Assembly (NCBI GenBank): GCA_937911325.1
Contig: CALDSD010000079.1
Location: 1-64,000 of the forward strand
DNA length: 64,000 nt
From: an uncultured Neomegalonema sp.
Lineage (GTDB): Bacteria; Pseudomonadota; Alphaproteobacteria; Rhodobacterales; Rhodobacteraceae
Direction of reading: 5' to 3'
The notes beneath the pieces are model-generated. The model was not told the DNA's origin and searched no databases. It saw nothing but the letters and a program-made list of their open reading frames with translations. The number at the start of each line of letters is the position of its first letter. Positions within the stretch are counted from its first letter, which is position 1. The translations under genes and the position numbers were made by a program. This document shows positions 1-8,952 of the stretch, piece after piece.

Positions 1-261
1 CCGCCGCGGTATCCTCCGCCGCCGCCGTCGCGATCACGGTACCCGCCGCCGCCGCGGTATCCTCCGCCGCCGCCGTCGCGATCACGGTACCCGCCGCCAC
101 CGCCGCGGTAACCACCGCCGCCGCCGTCGCGATCGCGGTACCCGCCGCCGCCGCCGCGGTATCCTCCGCCGCCGCCGTCGCGATCGCGGTACCCGCCGCC
201 ACCGCCGCGGTAACCACCGCCGCCGTCACGATCACGGTATCCACCGCCGCCGCCGCGATAT
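1..261 (-). repeat. In-frame 48-51 bp tandem repeats encoding the Csp tail
   Basis: The motif GCCGCGGTA (plus strand) recurs at about 3, 51, 102, 153 and 204, with a variant at 252. This gives periods of 48, 51, 51, 51 and 48 bp, that is 16 or 17 codons. Every copy keeps the reading frame. Copies differ mainly by one glycine codon and by synonymous changes. The array continues beyond the left edge. Confidence 0.9.
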
Positions 262-524
262 CCGCCGCGGTCGCCGAAATCGCGCCTTGGCGGACGCTCC
301 GGTGCTTCAATCAGATCACCGTCCAGCTTGCTCTCGCCGGCGGACGTTCTGCCCCGGCGATCCGTCACGAGCTCATAGGTCACAGGCTGTCCGTCCGGCA
401 GGGTCTCGAACCCCGCGTCCTTGAGCGCCGTGATATGTACGAAGATGTCGTCCCCGCCCTCTTCCGGGCGAATAAAACCGAAACCCTTGTCAGGGTTAAA
501 CCACTTGACCGTCCCAGACGGCAT
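1..524 (-). CDS. Cold-shock domain protein with Gly/Arg/Tyr-rich repeat tail (partial, C-terminus beyond window)
   Basis: The ATG lies at 524-522 and the frame stays open to base 1, giving 174 visible codons. Residues 1 to about 68 are a cold-shock domain: the start reads MPSGTVKWFNPDKGFGFI, which contains the RNP1-type KGFGFI, followed by the RNP2-type DIFVH. These surfaces bind single-stranded RNA or DNA in the CspA family. After a short linker rich in Pro and Arg, the rest of the visible protein is a tandem repeat with the unit GGGGGYRDRDGGGGGYR. Ordinary bacterial Csp proteins end near 70 residues, so the tail more than doubles the protein. Glycine-rich tails behind a cold-shock domain are known from plant proteins such as GRP2. 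Here I infer RNA chaperone activity with a flexible RNA-binding tail. The gene is divergent from rlmJ with about 190 bp between the starts. Confidence 0.88.
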   Translation of the reverse strand, partial: MPSGTVKWFNPDKGFGFIRPEEGGDDIFVHITALKDAGFETLPDGQPVTYELVTDRRGRTSAGESKLDGDLIEAPERPPRRDFGDRGGYRGGGGGYRDRDGGGGYRGGGGGYRDRDGGGGGYRGGGGGYRDRDGGGGGYRGGGGGYRDRDGGGGGYRGGGGYRDRDGGGGGYRG

Positions 525-714
525 TAGGCGACCTCACTTTGGTATTTTACTCACTCTGCGTCGACATCCACGCGGAGGTCGAACAGGTCAGAGTCGCCGC
601 GAGCCGGAAGTCTTGAGGCGGCATATAGCACGCTAAAGCGAGAGTCGCATTGAGATTCGCCGCATTTCGCTCGGATTTGTTGAGCTTTTCGCCCCCGCAG
701 CCTATCCGCAGAGC

Positions 715-1557
715 ATGAATTATCGTCACGGCTTTCATGCGGGCAATCATGCGGACGTTTTGAAGCACTCCGTTCTTGCGCTCTGCGTGAGATCGATGCA
801 GCGCAAGCCAAAGCCGCTTGTGGCGATCGACGCGTTCGGCGGCGCCGGCCGATACGACCTCCTCATGGATGACCGAGCGATACGGACAGGGGAATGGAGG
901 AACGGCGTTTCTCGCGTTTGGGAGGCGGCGAAACCGCTCGAATCCCTAGGACCGTATCTCGACCTGTTGCGCGCTATGAACACAGGGGACGAGCTTCGGT
1001 TTTATCCAGGCTCCCCGTTGATCCTTCAGCGGCTTTTAGGGCCTGAGGACAAACTCCTCGCCGTAGAATTGCATCCCGAGGAGGCGGCGGAGCTCGAGCG
1101 CGAGCTTGGGCGCGATAAACGCGTCCGGGTTTACGCGGAAAGCGCCTGGACCGCGTTGAAGTCCTTTTTACCTCCGACCCCGCGTCGCGGTCTGGTTTTG
1201 ATCGACCCACCGTTCGAACAGCCCGGCGAGTTCGACCGCATGATCGCAGCGGCCCAGGATGGGCTGCGGCGTTGGCGAAACGGCGTCTTCGTTCTTTGGC
1301 ACCCAATCAAAGATCTGGCTGCGTGCGAGCGGTATCGGCGCCGGTTGACGTCGGCGGCAGACGACCAACCGCTGCTGTCCGCCGATTTGTTCATCAAGGA
1401 CGCAGACGCCGGCGGATTGGTCGGGTCCGGCCTGATGATCGTCAATCCGCCATATGGTCTTGCCGAAGCGATGGCGGATCTCGGTGCTTGGCTGGCGGCG
1501 CAGCTCGACCAAGGAGGGGGTCGCTGGCGGCAGGAATGGCTCGTTCCGCCCGGTTAA
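715..1557 (+). CDS. rlmJ: 23S rRNA (adenine(2030)-N(6))-methyltransferase
   Basis: The 280-residue product begins MNYRHGFHAGNHADVLKH, the hallmark N-terminus of RlmJ. It carries the SAM-binding segment AFGGAGRYD near residue 42 and the catalytic N6-adenine motif IV as DPPFE near residue 164. RlmJ methylates A2030 of 23S rRNA using S-adenosylmethionine. The length matches the family. Its stop codon overlaps the stop of the convergent CAP-domain gene inside TTAA at 1554-1557. Confidence 0.95.
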   Translation: MNYRHGFHAGNHADVLKHSVLALCVRSMQRKPKPLVAIDAFGGAGRYDLLMDDRAIRTGEWRNGVSRVWEAAKPLESLGPYLDLLRAMNTGDELRFYPGSPLILQRLLGPEDKLLAVELHPEEAAELERELGRDKRVRVYAESAWTALKSFLPPTPRRGLVLIDPPFEQPGEFDRMIAAAQDGLRRWRNGVFVLWHPIKDLAACERYRRRLTSAADDQPLLSADLFIKDADAGGLVGSGLMIVNPPYGLAEAMADLGAWLAAQLDQGGGRWRQEWLVPPG

Positions 1558-2108
1558 GACCCCTGATCGAGGCCCAGTCCGTAGACCATCGTGGCCACGC
1601 CCTCGCGTGATCGACGCTGCACCGACAGCCCGGCGAGCGTGAGTTGTGGATCGAAAAGGTTGCGACGGTGGCTTGGGCTGTCGATCCACTGCTGGACAAT
1701 CATTCGAGCCAGCGGTTGTGGCCGCCAATCGACGGGGCCTTCGCCTCGCCATAGGTTCTCAGAGATGCGACGGTAGCCGGCCTCGTAGCCTCCCGCCCGC
1801 TGCAGCGGCGAGACGCCTTCCGGCGAGATGTGCTGAAAATAGCCCCGGCGCAGCATGTCCTGCGAGTGACGGGTTGCGGCGTCAGCGAGGCGAGGATCCC
1901 AACGCAAAGGCGCCAGACCATTTCGTGCGCGAGCCGCATTTGTTTCGCGCATCAACGCTTCTTCGTAACTGACTTGAGCCCCGCGAGGAGGAGCCGACGT
2001 CGCGCGGGAGGTTGGCGCTCTGGAACCGGGTGCGCCGGCAGCGCAACCGGTCAGGCTGGCCCCAAGCGCCAGCATAACGCCTCGTCGAGTCCATGTTGGC
2101 GAATTCAA
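1554..2108 (-). CDS. CAP (SCP/PR1) domain lipoprotein
   Basis: The 184-residue product starts with a short Arg-Arg bearing signal (TRRGVMLALGASLTGC) that ends in a lipobox with Cys at about residue 22, so a secreted, lipid-anchored protein is expected. The rest is a CAP domain: NAARARNGLAPLRWDP, then HSQDMLRRGYFQHISPEG with the conserved histidines, and SPSHRRNLFDP near the end. Bacterial CAP proteins are secreted and mostly of unknown biochemical role. It is convergent with rlmJ and shares the TTAA stop overlap. The twin arginines could indicate Tat export; this is uncertain. Confidence 0.85.
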   Translation of the reverse strand: MNSPTWTRRGVMLALGASLTGCAAGAPGSRAPTSRATSAPPRGAQVSYEEALMRETNAARARNGLAPLRWDPRLADAATRHSQDMLRRGYFQHISPEGVSPLQRAGGYEAGYRRISENLWRGEGPVDWRPQPLARMIVQQWIDSPSHRRNLFDPQLTLAGLSVQRRSREGVATMVYGLGLDQGS

Positions 2109-2135
2109 GACGCGTTTCTCCCTCGTCGCGTGATG

Positions 2136-3158
2136 TCAGTGCGGCAACCCGTTGCCGTCCCATGTGTCGAACCGCGTCCATTCCCAGAAGCGATCCGCGT
2201 CGACATTCCCGCCTGTCGCGACGGCGATGACCGCGTCGCCCGGCATTTCCTCAGGATGAAACAGAGCCGCGGCAAGCCCGACGGCGCCGCCTGGCTCAAG
2301 CGTGATCTTCAGATGCCGCAGCGCCATCGCCATCGCTTTGCGGGCTTCAAGCTCGGTCACGGCGATCCCTGGGCCGAAAAGACGTTGACCGATGGGCCAG
2401 GTCAGCTCGCCAGGTTCAGGCGTCAGGATCGCGTCACAGATCGAGCCGGCGGACTCTTGATTGCGCTGCCGCGCTCCGGTCTGAAGCGAGCGCGCCCAGT
2501 CGTCAAACCCCTCGGGTTCGGCGGTCCGAACCCGGAGACCGGGGGCGTCTTCGGCCAAGGCGAGCGCGACGCCCGAAGCCAAGCCGCCGCCGCCGCAGCA
2601 GACAGACACCTCGGCGTTTTCAACGCCGGCGTCATGCGCCTGTTGCGCCAGTTCGAGGCCAACCGACCCCTGTCCCGCGATCACCAGCGGATCGTCATAG
2701 GGTTTGACGAGATGAAGGCCTCGCTCCTCGATCAGTCTTGCGCCGAGTTCTTCGCGGCTCTCACGGTTCATGCGGTCATAGAGCACGACGTCGGCGCCGT
2801 ACGCGCGGGTGTTTTCGACTTTTGTGGCCGGCGCATCTTTCGGCATCACGATGGTCGCCTTCAGACCGAGCATCTGAGCGGCGCAGGCGACGCCTTGCGC
2901 ATGGTTGCCCGAAGAGTACGCCAGCACGCCGCGCGCGGCCGTCGGATCGTCGAGCATCGACAAATGGCTCCAGGCGCCGCGGAATTTGAAAGAGCCGGTT
3001 CTTTGCAGGGCCTCCGCCTTCACCAGCACCCGGCGCCCCGCCGCTCGGTTCATCAACGGCGATTCCAGCAACGGGGTTCGCACGGCGCGGCCCTCCAGAC
3101 GTTCCGCCGCTGAGCGAAGGTCGGAGAAATCTGGCGCCGTGTTTGAAACCTCAGACAT
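2136..3158 (-). CDS. PLP-dependent threonine/serine dehydratase family protein
   Basis: The 340-residue fold-type II PLP enzyme has the cofactor lysine in GSFKFRGA (near residue 55), the SSGNHAQGVA loop and the phosphate-binding GGGGLASG. These are typical of catabolic threonine ammonia-lyase, serine dehydratase and serine racemase. Expected chemistry is conversion of Thr or Ser to a 2-oxoacid plus ammonia. No C-terminal ACT domain is present, so feedback control by isoleucine is unlikely. The chosen ATG (3158-3156) overlaps the upstream dehalogenase stop in TGATG, implying translational coupling. A longer frame upstream lies inside that gene and is not needed. The exact substrate cannot be told from sequence. 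Confidence 0.88.
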   Translation of the reverse strand: MSEVSNTAPDFSDLRSAAERLEGRAVRTPLLESPLMNRAAGRRVLVKAEALQRTGSFKFRGAWSHLSMLDDPTAARGVLAYSSGNHAQGVACAAQMLGLKATIVMPKDAPATKVENTRAYGADVVLYDRMNRESREELGARLIEERGLHLVKPYDDPLVIAGQGSVGLELAQQAHDAGVENAEVSVCCGGGGLASGVALALAEDAPGLRVRTAEPEGFDDWARSLQTGARQRNQESAGSICDAILTPEPGELTWPIGQRLFGPGIAVTELEARKAMAMALRHLKITLEPGGAVGLAAALFHPEEMPGDAVIAVATGGNVDADRFWEWTRFDTWDGNGLPH

Positions 3159-3871
3159 CAGTTTTGACCTTTCCGCGATGCGACAAGCCCAGGCAATGCG
3201 CTCAGGTCGCTCAGAATCTCGTTCGGACGCGCCGCCAAGCGATCGACTGGCTCGTTTCGGCGGTTCACCCAGACAGTGAAAAAGCCGTAGGCCGCCGCCG
3301 AACAGGCGTCCCAACCATTCGACGAGACGAACACGACCTCCGCGCGGTCGCAGTCAAAGCGCTGACCGACCAAATCGTAAACCGACGGGTGCGGTTTGAA
3401 GACGCCGACGCTTTCCACGGACAAGATATCGTCAAGCAAGCTGTCGATGCCCGCGCTCTGGGCGGCTGCGTCGAGCATCTTCGGTTCGCCGTTCGACAAG
3501 ATCGCCAGTTTGGAACCGCTGTCTTTCAAAGCGCGCAGCATCGCGGGAACTTCGGCGAACGCCTCCAGTTCGAAGTAAAGCTGCAAGAGGCGCTCGCGCA
3601 GCGTCGGTTCCGCCAGCTGAGTCGCTTCAAGCGCAAAATCGAGCGACTCGCCGGTGACGCTCCAGAAATCCGTATGATCGCCCGTCAGCGCCCGCAGCCA
3701 TGTGTATTGAAGCTGTTTCAAACGCCACGTCTCGGCGACCTCGACCCACTTTTCCGCGAAGGCTTCTCGACCAGGTTCGGCGGCGCAGGCGCGCGCGGCT
3801 GCGGCGACATCGAAGAGCGTGCCATACGCATCAAAGACGCAGACCTTCCCGAAGTTTGTGGAACCGGACAT
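3158..3871 (-). CDS. Haloacid dehalogenase, type II (HAD superfamily)
   Basis: The roughly 237-residue protein has HAD motif I as FDAYGTLFD (nucleophilic Asp), motif II as LSNG, a lysine in FKPHPSVY and the SSNGWDA segment, in the order seen in (S)-2-haloacid dehalogenases. That family replaces the halogen of 2-haloalkanoates with hydroxyl through an aspartyl ester. I chose the ATG at 3871 because GAGAGA lies just upstream; an in-frame start at 3916 would overlap the transglycosylase end. The gene is coupled to the downstream dehydratase. The physiological substrate is unclear. Confidence 0.85.
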   Translation of the reverse strand: MSGSTNFGKVCVFDAYGTLFDVAAAARACAAEPGREAFAEKWVEVAETWRLKQLQYTWLRALTGDHTDFWSVTGESLDFALEATQLAEPTLRERLLQLYFELEAFAEVPAMLRALKDSGSKLAILSNGEPKMLDAAAQSAGIDSLLDDILSVESVGVFKPHPSVYDLVGQRFDCDRAEVVFVSSNGWDACSAAAYGFFTVWVNRRNEPVDRLAARPNEILSDLSALPGLVASRKGQN

Positions 3872-3912
3872 TTCTCTCTCAATGATGACTCTTTGCGCTG
3901 AAAGGCGCGTCG

Positions 3913-6072
3913 TCACTTTGACAGATCGGCGGTCAGACTCAACGGGGCGGCGGCGCCCGCAAGGCGACCGCGGTAAACCTGCACCGACTCGAGCACGCGC
4001 TGCACGTAGTTGCGCGTCTCGTTAAAGGGAATGCTCTCGATCCAATCGATGATGTCCACATCCGGGTCCCTCGGATCGCCGAAACGCTGGATCCATTTGC
4101 TGACGTTGCCGCCTCCGGCGTTGTAGGCCGCCGCCGTCAGAGCGTAGGAGCCGTCATATGCGGCGAGAAGGTCTTCTAGATGGGCGTCGCCGAGGTTCAG
4201 ATTGTATTCGGCGTCGCTGGTGAGCCTGTTGCGGTCGAACTGAACGCCGATGCTTCGGGCCGTGGAGCGCGCCGTCGCCGTCATCAACTGCATGAGCCCT
4301 TTCGCGCCTGCGCCGCTCAGCGCGTTCTCGCTAAAAGCGCTTTCCTGACGCGCGATCCCGAGAAGCAGCGCCGTCTCGACTGTGCGGCCGGTGAATGTGG
4401 GGAACGCCGGTATCGGATACAGCGCACGCCAAATTGAGCGGCCTTTCGCCCGCCCGACCTTGCCAAGCGCGATCTGGGTTGGACCGTCGTCGTGAACCCC
4501 CGCGAGTGCGATGAAGCGGCGGAGATCCGCTTCGGCGTCGCGTCGGTCCGCCAATGTCAGCAGGAACCGACGGGCGTCGCGATCAAGCCCCGCCGAGTAC
4601 AGCAGGCCAGCCGCGTCATAGAGTGCGCGATCCTGAGCGGAAAGCGTCGCCGGATCCAGCATCTCCTTGTCTGACGTGTCGGCGAAGTTCGGCGCCAGCC
4701 CGGACTGTTCGGCGGCCAACTGGCCATAGAACGCGCTGGTGTACTGCGCTGCGCGCTCAAACCAGGTTGCGGCCTTGGCGCGATCCCCAAGCTGCTGAGC
4801 CGCACGCCCGGCCCAATACGCGGCGCGCGAACGGCTGATCGGCGTGCTGACGTTCTCCCAGAGCGCGTCAAAGTGCTTCAGCGCCACGTCAGGCGCGTTG
4901 TTGAACCTCAGCGCCATCCAGCCGGCGAACCATTCCAGCTCGGCGAAACGGATGCCTTGCTCAAGACCGTGCGGCGCGGCGATCGAATAGGCGTCGGCGG
5001 TGCGACCCTCCTCGTAGGCGTCCCGCGCCAGGGTCATGCGAAGCGTCGACCAGAGCTCCGGATTCCGAACCGCGCCGCCGCGATCCACCTGGCGAATCAG
5101 TTTCTCCGCCTCGGCGTGTCGATTCTTTTTGACGCGCCAGATCGCGCGAGCGTGGGTGAGCCCTTGCTCTTCCTGCAGCGCTGCCGGAACACGTTTCACC
5201 GCCGCGTCGACCCCGCGCCGCGTACGATACAGCGTCACCCGCGCCTCGATCAGCGCGCGATAATCCTTATCGAGCTTCTTTGCGGCCAGGCGGCGGGCCG
5301 CGTCATAACGCTGACGGCTCATCAGCATCTCGACGCGAGCCGGGTGATGCTCGCGCAGAAGCGTCTTGTGTTTCTTTAGAAAAAGTTCCCGTTCGGCCGG
5401 CGGCGCCGGCTGTTCACGCCATGCGCGGACGATCCAGCGATCTCCTCGCTGAGTGTCGCCCGCCGCGCGAAGCGCTTCGCCGTAGAGCCTCATTCCCCGA
5501 GCGGTCTGCGGTTCCGAACCGCTGAAGTAAAGACGCACGCGTTCCGGCGGCGTGCCCTCCGGCATCTTCCATTCGGCGGACCGCTTCAGCTGACGCATCC
5601 GCGGCCAGCCGGGGCGGCGTTTGTCAAAGGCGTCGATCGCCTCCCAATCCGCGCCTTCGGTATCAAGCACCCTTCGCCACTCGACAAGATCGCCAAGAAG
5701 CGGCGCATCGACCAAGGCGCGAGCGTCGCCGAGCGCCGCCAAGTCGTCGAGCGCCGACGCCGACCCGCTGCGCAGGGCGCGTGTCAGGAGATACCGGCGA
5801 TAGACTTCAGGGATCTCGGCGCCCGCCGACGTCATCGCAGGAGTTGCTTTCAACGCCGTCGGCCTCGGAGCGGAGTCGGGCGCGGTCGCCATCGCCTGGG
5901 TCGCAAGCAGGGCGATGGGCAGAGCGATCGCGCCCAATGCGCCTGGGATCGACCAGCGCTTTCTCAAAATGGCCTGCCGTTGTCTCACAAGATGCGCCCT
6001 CTGAATCGATTCTCTCGAATGGCTAGAATTAACGCGGGAACGGAGCAAATCACGAGCCTGTCGAGCCATCAA
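3913..6072 (-). CDS. slt: Soluble lytic murein transglycosylase (Slt70-like)
   Basis: The protein has up to 719 residues. It starts with a basic N-terminus and a hydrophobic segment near residues 42-62 that acts as signal or anchor. A long alpha-helical superhelical region follows. The C-terminal SLT catalytic domain has the catalytic Glu in ARQESAFS (about residue 576), then GAKGLMQLMTATA and AAYNAGGGNVSKW. The enzyme cleaves peptidoglycan between MurNAc and GlcNAc with formation of 1,6-anhydroMurNAc in the periplasm. The start is uncertain because several in-frame ATG codons precede the signal. It is divergent from dapA. Confidence 0.92.
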   Translation of the reverse strand: MMARQARDLLRSRVNSSHSRESIQRAHLVRQRQAILRKRWSIPGALGAIALPIALLATQAMATAPDSAPRPTALKATPAMTSAGAEIPEVYRRYLLTRALRSGSASALDDLAALGDARALVDAPLLGDLVEWRRVLDTEGADWEAIDAFDKRRPGWPRMRQLKRSAEWKMPEGTPPERVRLYFSGSEPQTARGMRLYGEALRAAGDTQRGDRWIVRAWREQPAPPAERELFLKKHKTLLREHHPARVEMLMSRQRYDAARRLAAKKLDKDYRALIEARVTLYRTRRGVDAAVKRVPAALQEEQGLTHARAIWRVKKNRHAEAEKLIRQVDRGGAVRNPELWSTLRMTLARDAYEEGRTADAYSIAAPHGLEQGIRFAELEWFAGWMALRFNNAPDVALKHFDALWENVSTPISRSRAAYWAGRAAQQLGDRAKAATWFERAAQYTSAFYGQLAAEQSGLAPNFADTSDKEMLDPATLSAQDRALYDAAGLLYSAGLDRDARRFLLTLADRRDAEADLRRFIALAGVHDDGPTQIALGKVGRAKGRSIWRALYPIPAFPTFTGRTVETALLLGIARQESAFSENALSGAGAKGLMQLMTATARSTARSIGVQFDRNRLTSDAEYNLNLGDAHLEDLLAAYDGSYALTAAAYNAGGGNVSKWIQRFGDPRDPDVDIIDWIESIPFNETRNYVQRVLESVQVYRGRLAGAAAPLSLTADLSK

Positions 6073-6170
6073 TTCGACCTTTCCTGCGCATTAGCATGAT
6101 TGCTTGCGAGCGGCGTCACGCAGCCCTAGGTTGCCGCGCACTCGTTACTTAGCCCTTAGGAGGACCCGAG

Positions 6171-7064
6171 ATGGGAGCCGAAAGCCGCTTTCAGGGATCA
6201 ATCGTCGCTTTGGTCACGCCGTTCAAAGACGGAAGCGTGGACAAACCGGCGCTTAAATCCCTGGTCGAGTGGCATATCGCAGAGGGCACCCACGGGATTG
6301 TGCCGGTCGGCACAACCGGTGAATCGCCGACCCTGAGCCACGACGAACACGAAGAGGTCGTGGCTGAAACAATCGAGGCCGCGGGCGGACGTATTCCAAT
6401 CATCGCAGGCACAGGCTCGAACAACACGGTCGAAGCGATCCGATTCACGCAGCACGCGGCGCAAGCCGGCGCTGACGCGGCCCTCGTGGTCGTGCCCTAC
6501 TACAACAAGCCGACCCAGGATGGGCTCTACGAGCACTTTCGCGCGGTGCACGACAGCGCTGAGATCCCAATCATTCTCTACAACGTTCCGGGGCGCACGG
6601 TCGCGGACATCTCGGTCGAGACAGTGGCGCGCTTGGCAAAACTGCCGCGGATCGTCGGGATCAAGGATGCGACGGCTGACCTGACGCGGCCGAGCTTCAC
6701 GCGGCTTGAGGCGGGCGCGGACTTCATCCAGCTCTCCGGCGAGGACGGGACGGCTCTTGGGTTCAACGCGCATGGCGGCGTCGGCGCGATCTCGGTGACC
6801 GCCAATGTCGCGCCGCGCCTTTGCGCGGAGTTCCAGGAGGCGACGCTGAAAGGCGATTACGCCCGAGCGCTCGAACTGCAGGACCGACTGATGCCGTTGC
6901 ACAAGGCCCTGTTCGCCGAGTCCAGCCCGGCTCCGACCAAATTCGCCCTCTCGGTGCTTGGCAAATGCAGCGACGAGGTGCGCGCGCCGCTGCTGACCGC
7001 AACCCCGGCCTGTCAGACGCTGGTGCGGGACGCGATGACCCATGCCGGCCTTCTGAATGGCTAG
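6171..7064 (+). CDS. dapA: 4-hydroxy-tetrahydrodipicolinate synthase
   Basis: The 297-residue TIM-barrel aldolase has the Schiff-base lysine at K165 (VGIKDAT), the proton-relay tyrosine at Y137 (ILYNVPGR) and the GTTGESPTL substrate loop near residues 47-55. It condenses pyruvate with aspartate semialdehyde in the first committed step of lysine and diaminopimelate synthesis. A strong ribosome-binding site AGGAGG sits at 6158-6163. smpB follows 20 bp downstream, and the lytic transglycosylase diverges upstream. Confidence 0.97.
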   Translation: MGAESRFQGSIVALVTPFKDGSVDKPALKSLVEWHIAEGTHGIVPVGTTGESPTLSHDEHEEVVAETIEAAGGRIPIIAGTGSNNTVEAIRFTQHAAQAGADAALVVVPYYNKPTQDGLYEHFRAVHDSAEIPIILYNVPGRTVADISVETVARLAKLPRIVGIKDATADLTRPSFTRLEAGADFIQLSGEDGTALGFNAHGGVGAISVTANVAPRLCAEFQEATLKGDYARALELQDRLMPLHKALFAESSPAPTKFALSVLGKCSDEVRAPLLTATPACQTLVRDAMTHAGLLNG

Positions 7065-7084
7065 GCGCTTCCTATCTATTCGCG

Positions 7085-7561
7085 ATGGCTAAACTCAAGG
7101 ACCGCACAAAGATCGCCGCGGAGAACCGCAAGGCGCGCCACAACTACGCGATCGAAGACAACATCGAGGCCGGCATCATGTTGACCGGCACCGAGGTGAA
7201 GTCTCTGCGCGACGGCAAGGCGACCATCGGAGAGTCCTACGCGGCTCTCGAGGGCGGCGAACTGTGGCTGATCAACTCCTTCATTCCGGAGTATGACAAA
7301 GCCCGGCACGTCGCTCATGAAGAACGGCGGCGTCGGAAGCTCTTGCTCCATCGCAACGAGATCAGCCGGCTCGCCAAAGCGGTGGATCGGGAGGGCATGA
7401 CGCTGATCCCGTTGAAGATCTTCTTCAACGAGAAAGGCATCGCCAAACTCGACCTCGGCCTCGCGAAGGGCAAAAAGCTTCACGACAAGCGCGAGACCGA
7501 CAAGCAACGCGACTGGGGTCGTGAAAAGCAACGCCTGCTGAAGAAGAGCGTACAATCGTGA
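7085..7561 (+). CDS. smpB: SsrA-binding protein
   Basis: The 158-residue product starts [17 protein letters not shown] and contains the SmpB core: [24 protein letters not shown], with a basic C-terminal tail ([20 protein letters not shown]). SmpB binds tmRNA and delivers it to stalled ribosomes for trans-translation. The ATG at 7085 fits the family length; a longer frame upstream overlaps dapA and is spurious. Its stop overlaps the GTG start of the next gene (GTGA). Confidence 0.97.
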   Translation: MAKLKDRTKIAAENRKARHNYAIEDNIEAGIMLTGTEVKSLRDGKATIGESYAALEGGELWLINSFIPEYDKARHVAHEERRRRKLLLHRNEISRLAKAVDREGMTLIPLKIFFNEKGIAKLDLGLAKGKKLHDKRETDKQRDWGREKQRLLKKSVQS

Positions 7562-8325
7562 CGGATCCGCTGGCGTTCATCGAGGCGCAAGAAGCGACCT
7601 GGCCAGCCGCGGAGACGGCGGAGATCGGGCCTTGGCGGCTCAGGTTCTCCAAGGGAGGAGGGCGTCGTGTCGGCTCGGCGCGGCCGCTTACGGGCGCGTT
7701 GAGCGATCAGCAGCATGCGTTGCTGGACGCCCTGCCGGCGGTCCAAACCTTCTACCGCGAGCGAGAAGCGCCCGGGTATCTGCAACTTGTCGACGCCGCC
7801 GCCCGGGACCTCGACCCGGAGCTGGCCCGCCTCGGCTGGCGCGCCGAAGCGCCGACGCGGTTTTTCAAAGCGCCAATGGACGCCTTGGCGAACCGAGCTC
7901 TTTCCACCGACAAGCGTCCTTATCTCGTCCATGTGAAAACCCCCCTCGCGGCGATCGACGATCTCTGGCGCGAGGATGGCATTGGCGAGGGACGCCGGGC
8001 CGTGATGAACCGCGCGGCGCATGGCGCTGTTTGGGGAGCACGGGTTGAGAACCGCTTCGCCGGCGCCGTATTCGCCTCGGTGGGGGATCGCGAGACGACC
8101 TCTCCGCGCGTTGCACAGATCCACGCGCTCTACATCTCGCCTTGGGCGCGACGGCGTCGGGCGGCGGCGGATCTCATTATCCAGTCGGCGAAATGGGCGC
8201 GCGACGCGGGCGCTGAGGAGCTGACGATCGATGTGCTCGCCGCGAACGCCTCAGCGCGGGCGCTCTATGAGAACCTCGGTTGCCAGGAGGCGGGCGGCTA
8301 CGTCTACTACCGGAAAGACGAGTGA
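7558..8325 (+). CDS. GNAT family N-acetyltransferase
   Basis: The 255-residue product starts at GTG 7558 inside the smpB stop. The C-terminal half is a GNAT fold: [20 protein letters not shown] with the acetyl-CoA pyrophosphate loop region, followed by [33 protein letters not shown], a typical beta-5 to beta-7 ending. The N-terminal 120 residues look like a degenerate second GNAT-like half. The substrate is unknown. Tight coupling to smpB suggests co-translation rather than shared function. Confidence 0.82.
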   Translation: MTDPLAFIEAQEATWPAAETAEIGPWRLRFSKGGGRRVGSARPLTGALSDQQHALLDALPAVQTFYREREAPGYLQLVDAAARDLDPELARLGWRAEAPTRFFKAPMDALANRALSTDKRPYLVHVKTPLAAIDDLWREDGIGEGRRAVMNRAAHGAVWGARVENRFAGAVFASVGDRETTSPRVAQIHALYISPWARRRRAAADLIIQSAKWARDAGAEELTIDVLAANASARALYENLGCQEAGGYVYYRKDE

Positions 8326-8346
8326 AAGAATTTCCGGGAGACCGAC

Positions 8347-8922
8347 ATGAGTGCCGACAAGAACCTTCCAACCGCGCTTGACCTGCCGCCGGTCGATCCG
8401 TTGCCCTACGATATCGCCGCTTACTTCGCCAAATGCGATGAAAAGCTCGGGATGGTGCCGAATGTGCTGCGCGCCTACGCGTTCTCGCCAGAGAAGTTCA
8501 ACGCCTTCGCGCAGATGTACAACGATCTGATGCTGGCCGAGAGCGGCTTGAGCAAGCTCGAACGCGAGATGATCGCCGTCGTCGTTTCGAGCTGCAACAA
8601 ATGCTTCTACTGCTTGACGGCGCACGGGCAGGCGGTGCGGGCGATCTCGGGCGATCCGATATTGGGCGAGAAGCTGGTGATGAACTGGCGCACCGCTGAC
8701 GTGACGCCGAAGCAGCGTGTCATGCTCGAGTTCTCCGAAAAGATGACGCTGGCTTCGCACCAGATTGAGGAGCCAGACCGCGCAGACCTGCGTGAGGTCG
8801 GCTGGACGGATCGCGACATCTGGGACATCGCCGCCGTCGCCGGTTTTTTCAACATGTCGAACAGAATGGCGTCGGCGGTCGATATGCGGCCGAACGATCA
8901 GTATCACGCAATGTCGAGATAG
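8347..8922 (+). CDS. Peroxidase-related / carboxymuconolactone decarboxylase-like (AhpD-type) protein
   Basis: The 191-residue helical protein carries SSCNKCFYCLTAHG near residues 80-93, the CxxC plus downstream His signature of AhpD-type alkylhydroperoxidase-like proteins. The flanking LSKLEREMIAVVVS segment is typical for the family. Such proteins use the Cys pair in thiol redox chemistry. I infer an oxidative-stress or housekeeping thiol-peroxidase role; no partner gene identifies the reductant. It is convergent with atpF, and the two ends are separated by a hairpin. Confidence 0.85.
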   Translation: MSADKNLPTALDLPPVDPLPYDIAAYFAKCDEKLGMVPNVLRAYAFSPEKFNAFAQMYNDLMLAESGLSKLEREMIAVVVSSCNKCFYCLTAHGQAVRAISGDPILGEKLVMNWRTADVTPKQRVMLEFSEKMTLASHQIEEPDRADLREVGWTDRDIWDIAAVAGFFNMSNRMASAVDMRPNDQYHAMSR

Positions 8923-8930
8923 GACGAGGG

Positions 8931-8952
8931 GCGCGGCTCAGTTAAGCCGCGC
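8931..8952. terminator. Stem-loop at convergent gene ends, overlapping the atpF stop
   Basis: GCGCGGCT at 8931-8938 pairs perfectly with AGCCGCGC at 8945-8952 around a 6-nt loop. The atpF TGA (8940-8938) lies at the arm-loop boundary. No T-run follows on either side, so this may be a transcript-end stabiliser or a weak bidirectional terminator. Confidence 0.5.

Noticed and set aside
1-261. CRISPR-like regular repeats at 48-51 bp
   Set aside because: There are no unique spacers; the whole array is in frame with the cold-shock gene and encodes a Gly/Arg/Tyr repeat.
1830-3113. 427-codon plus-strand frame
   Set aside because: It is opposite the CAP lipoprotein and PLP dehydratase genes, both of which have clear family motifs.
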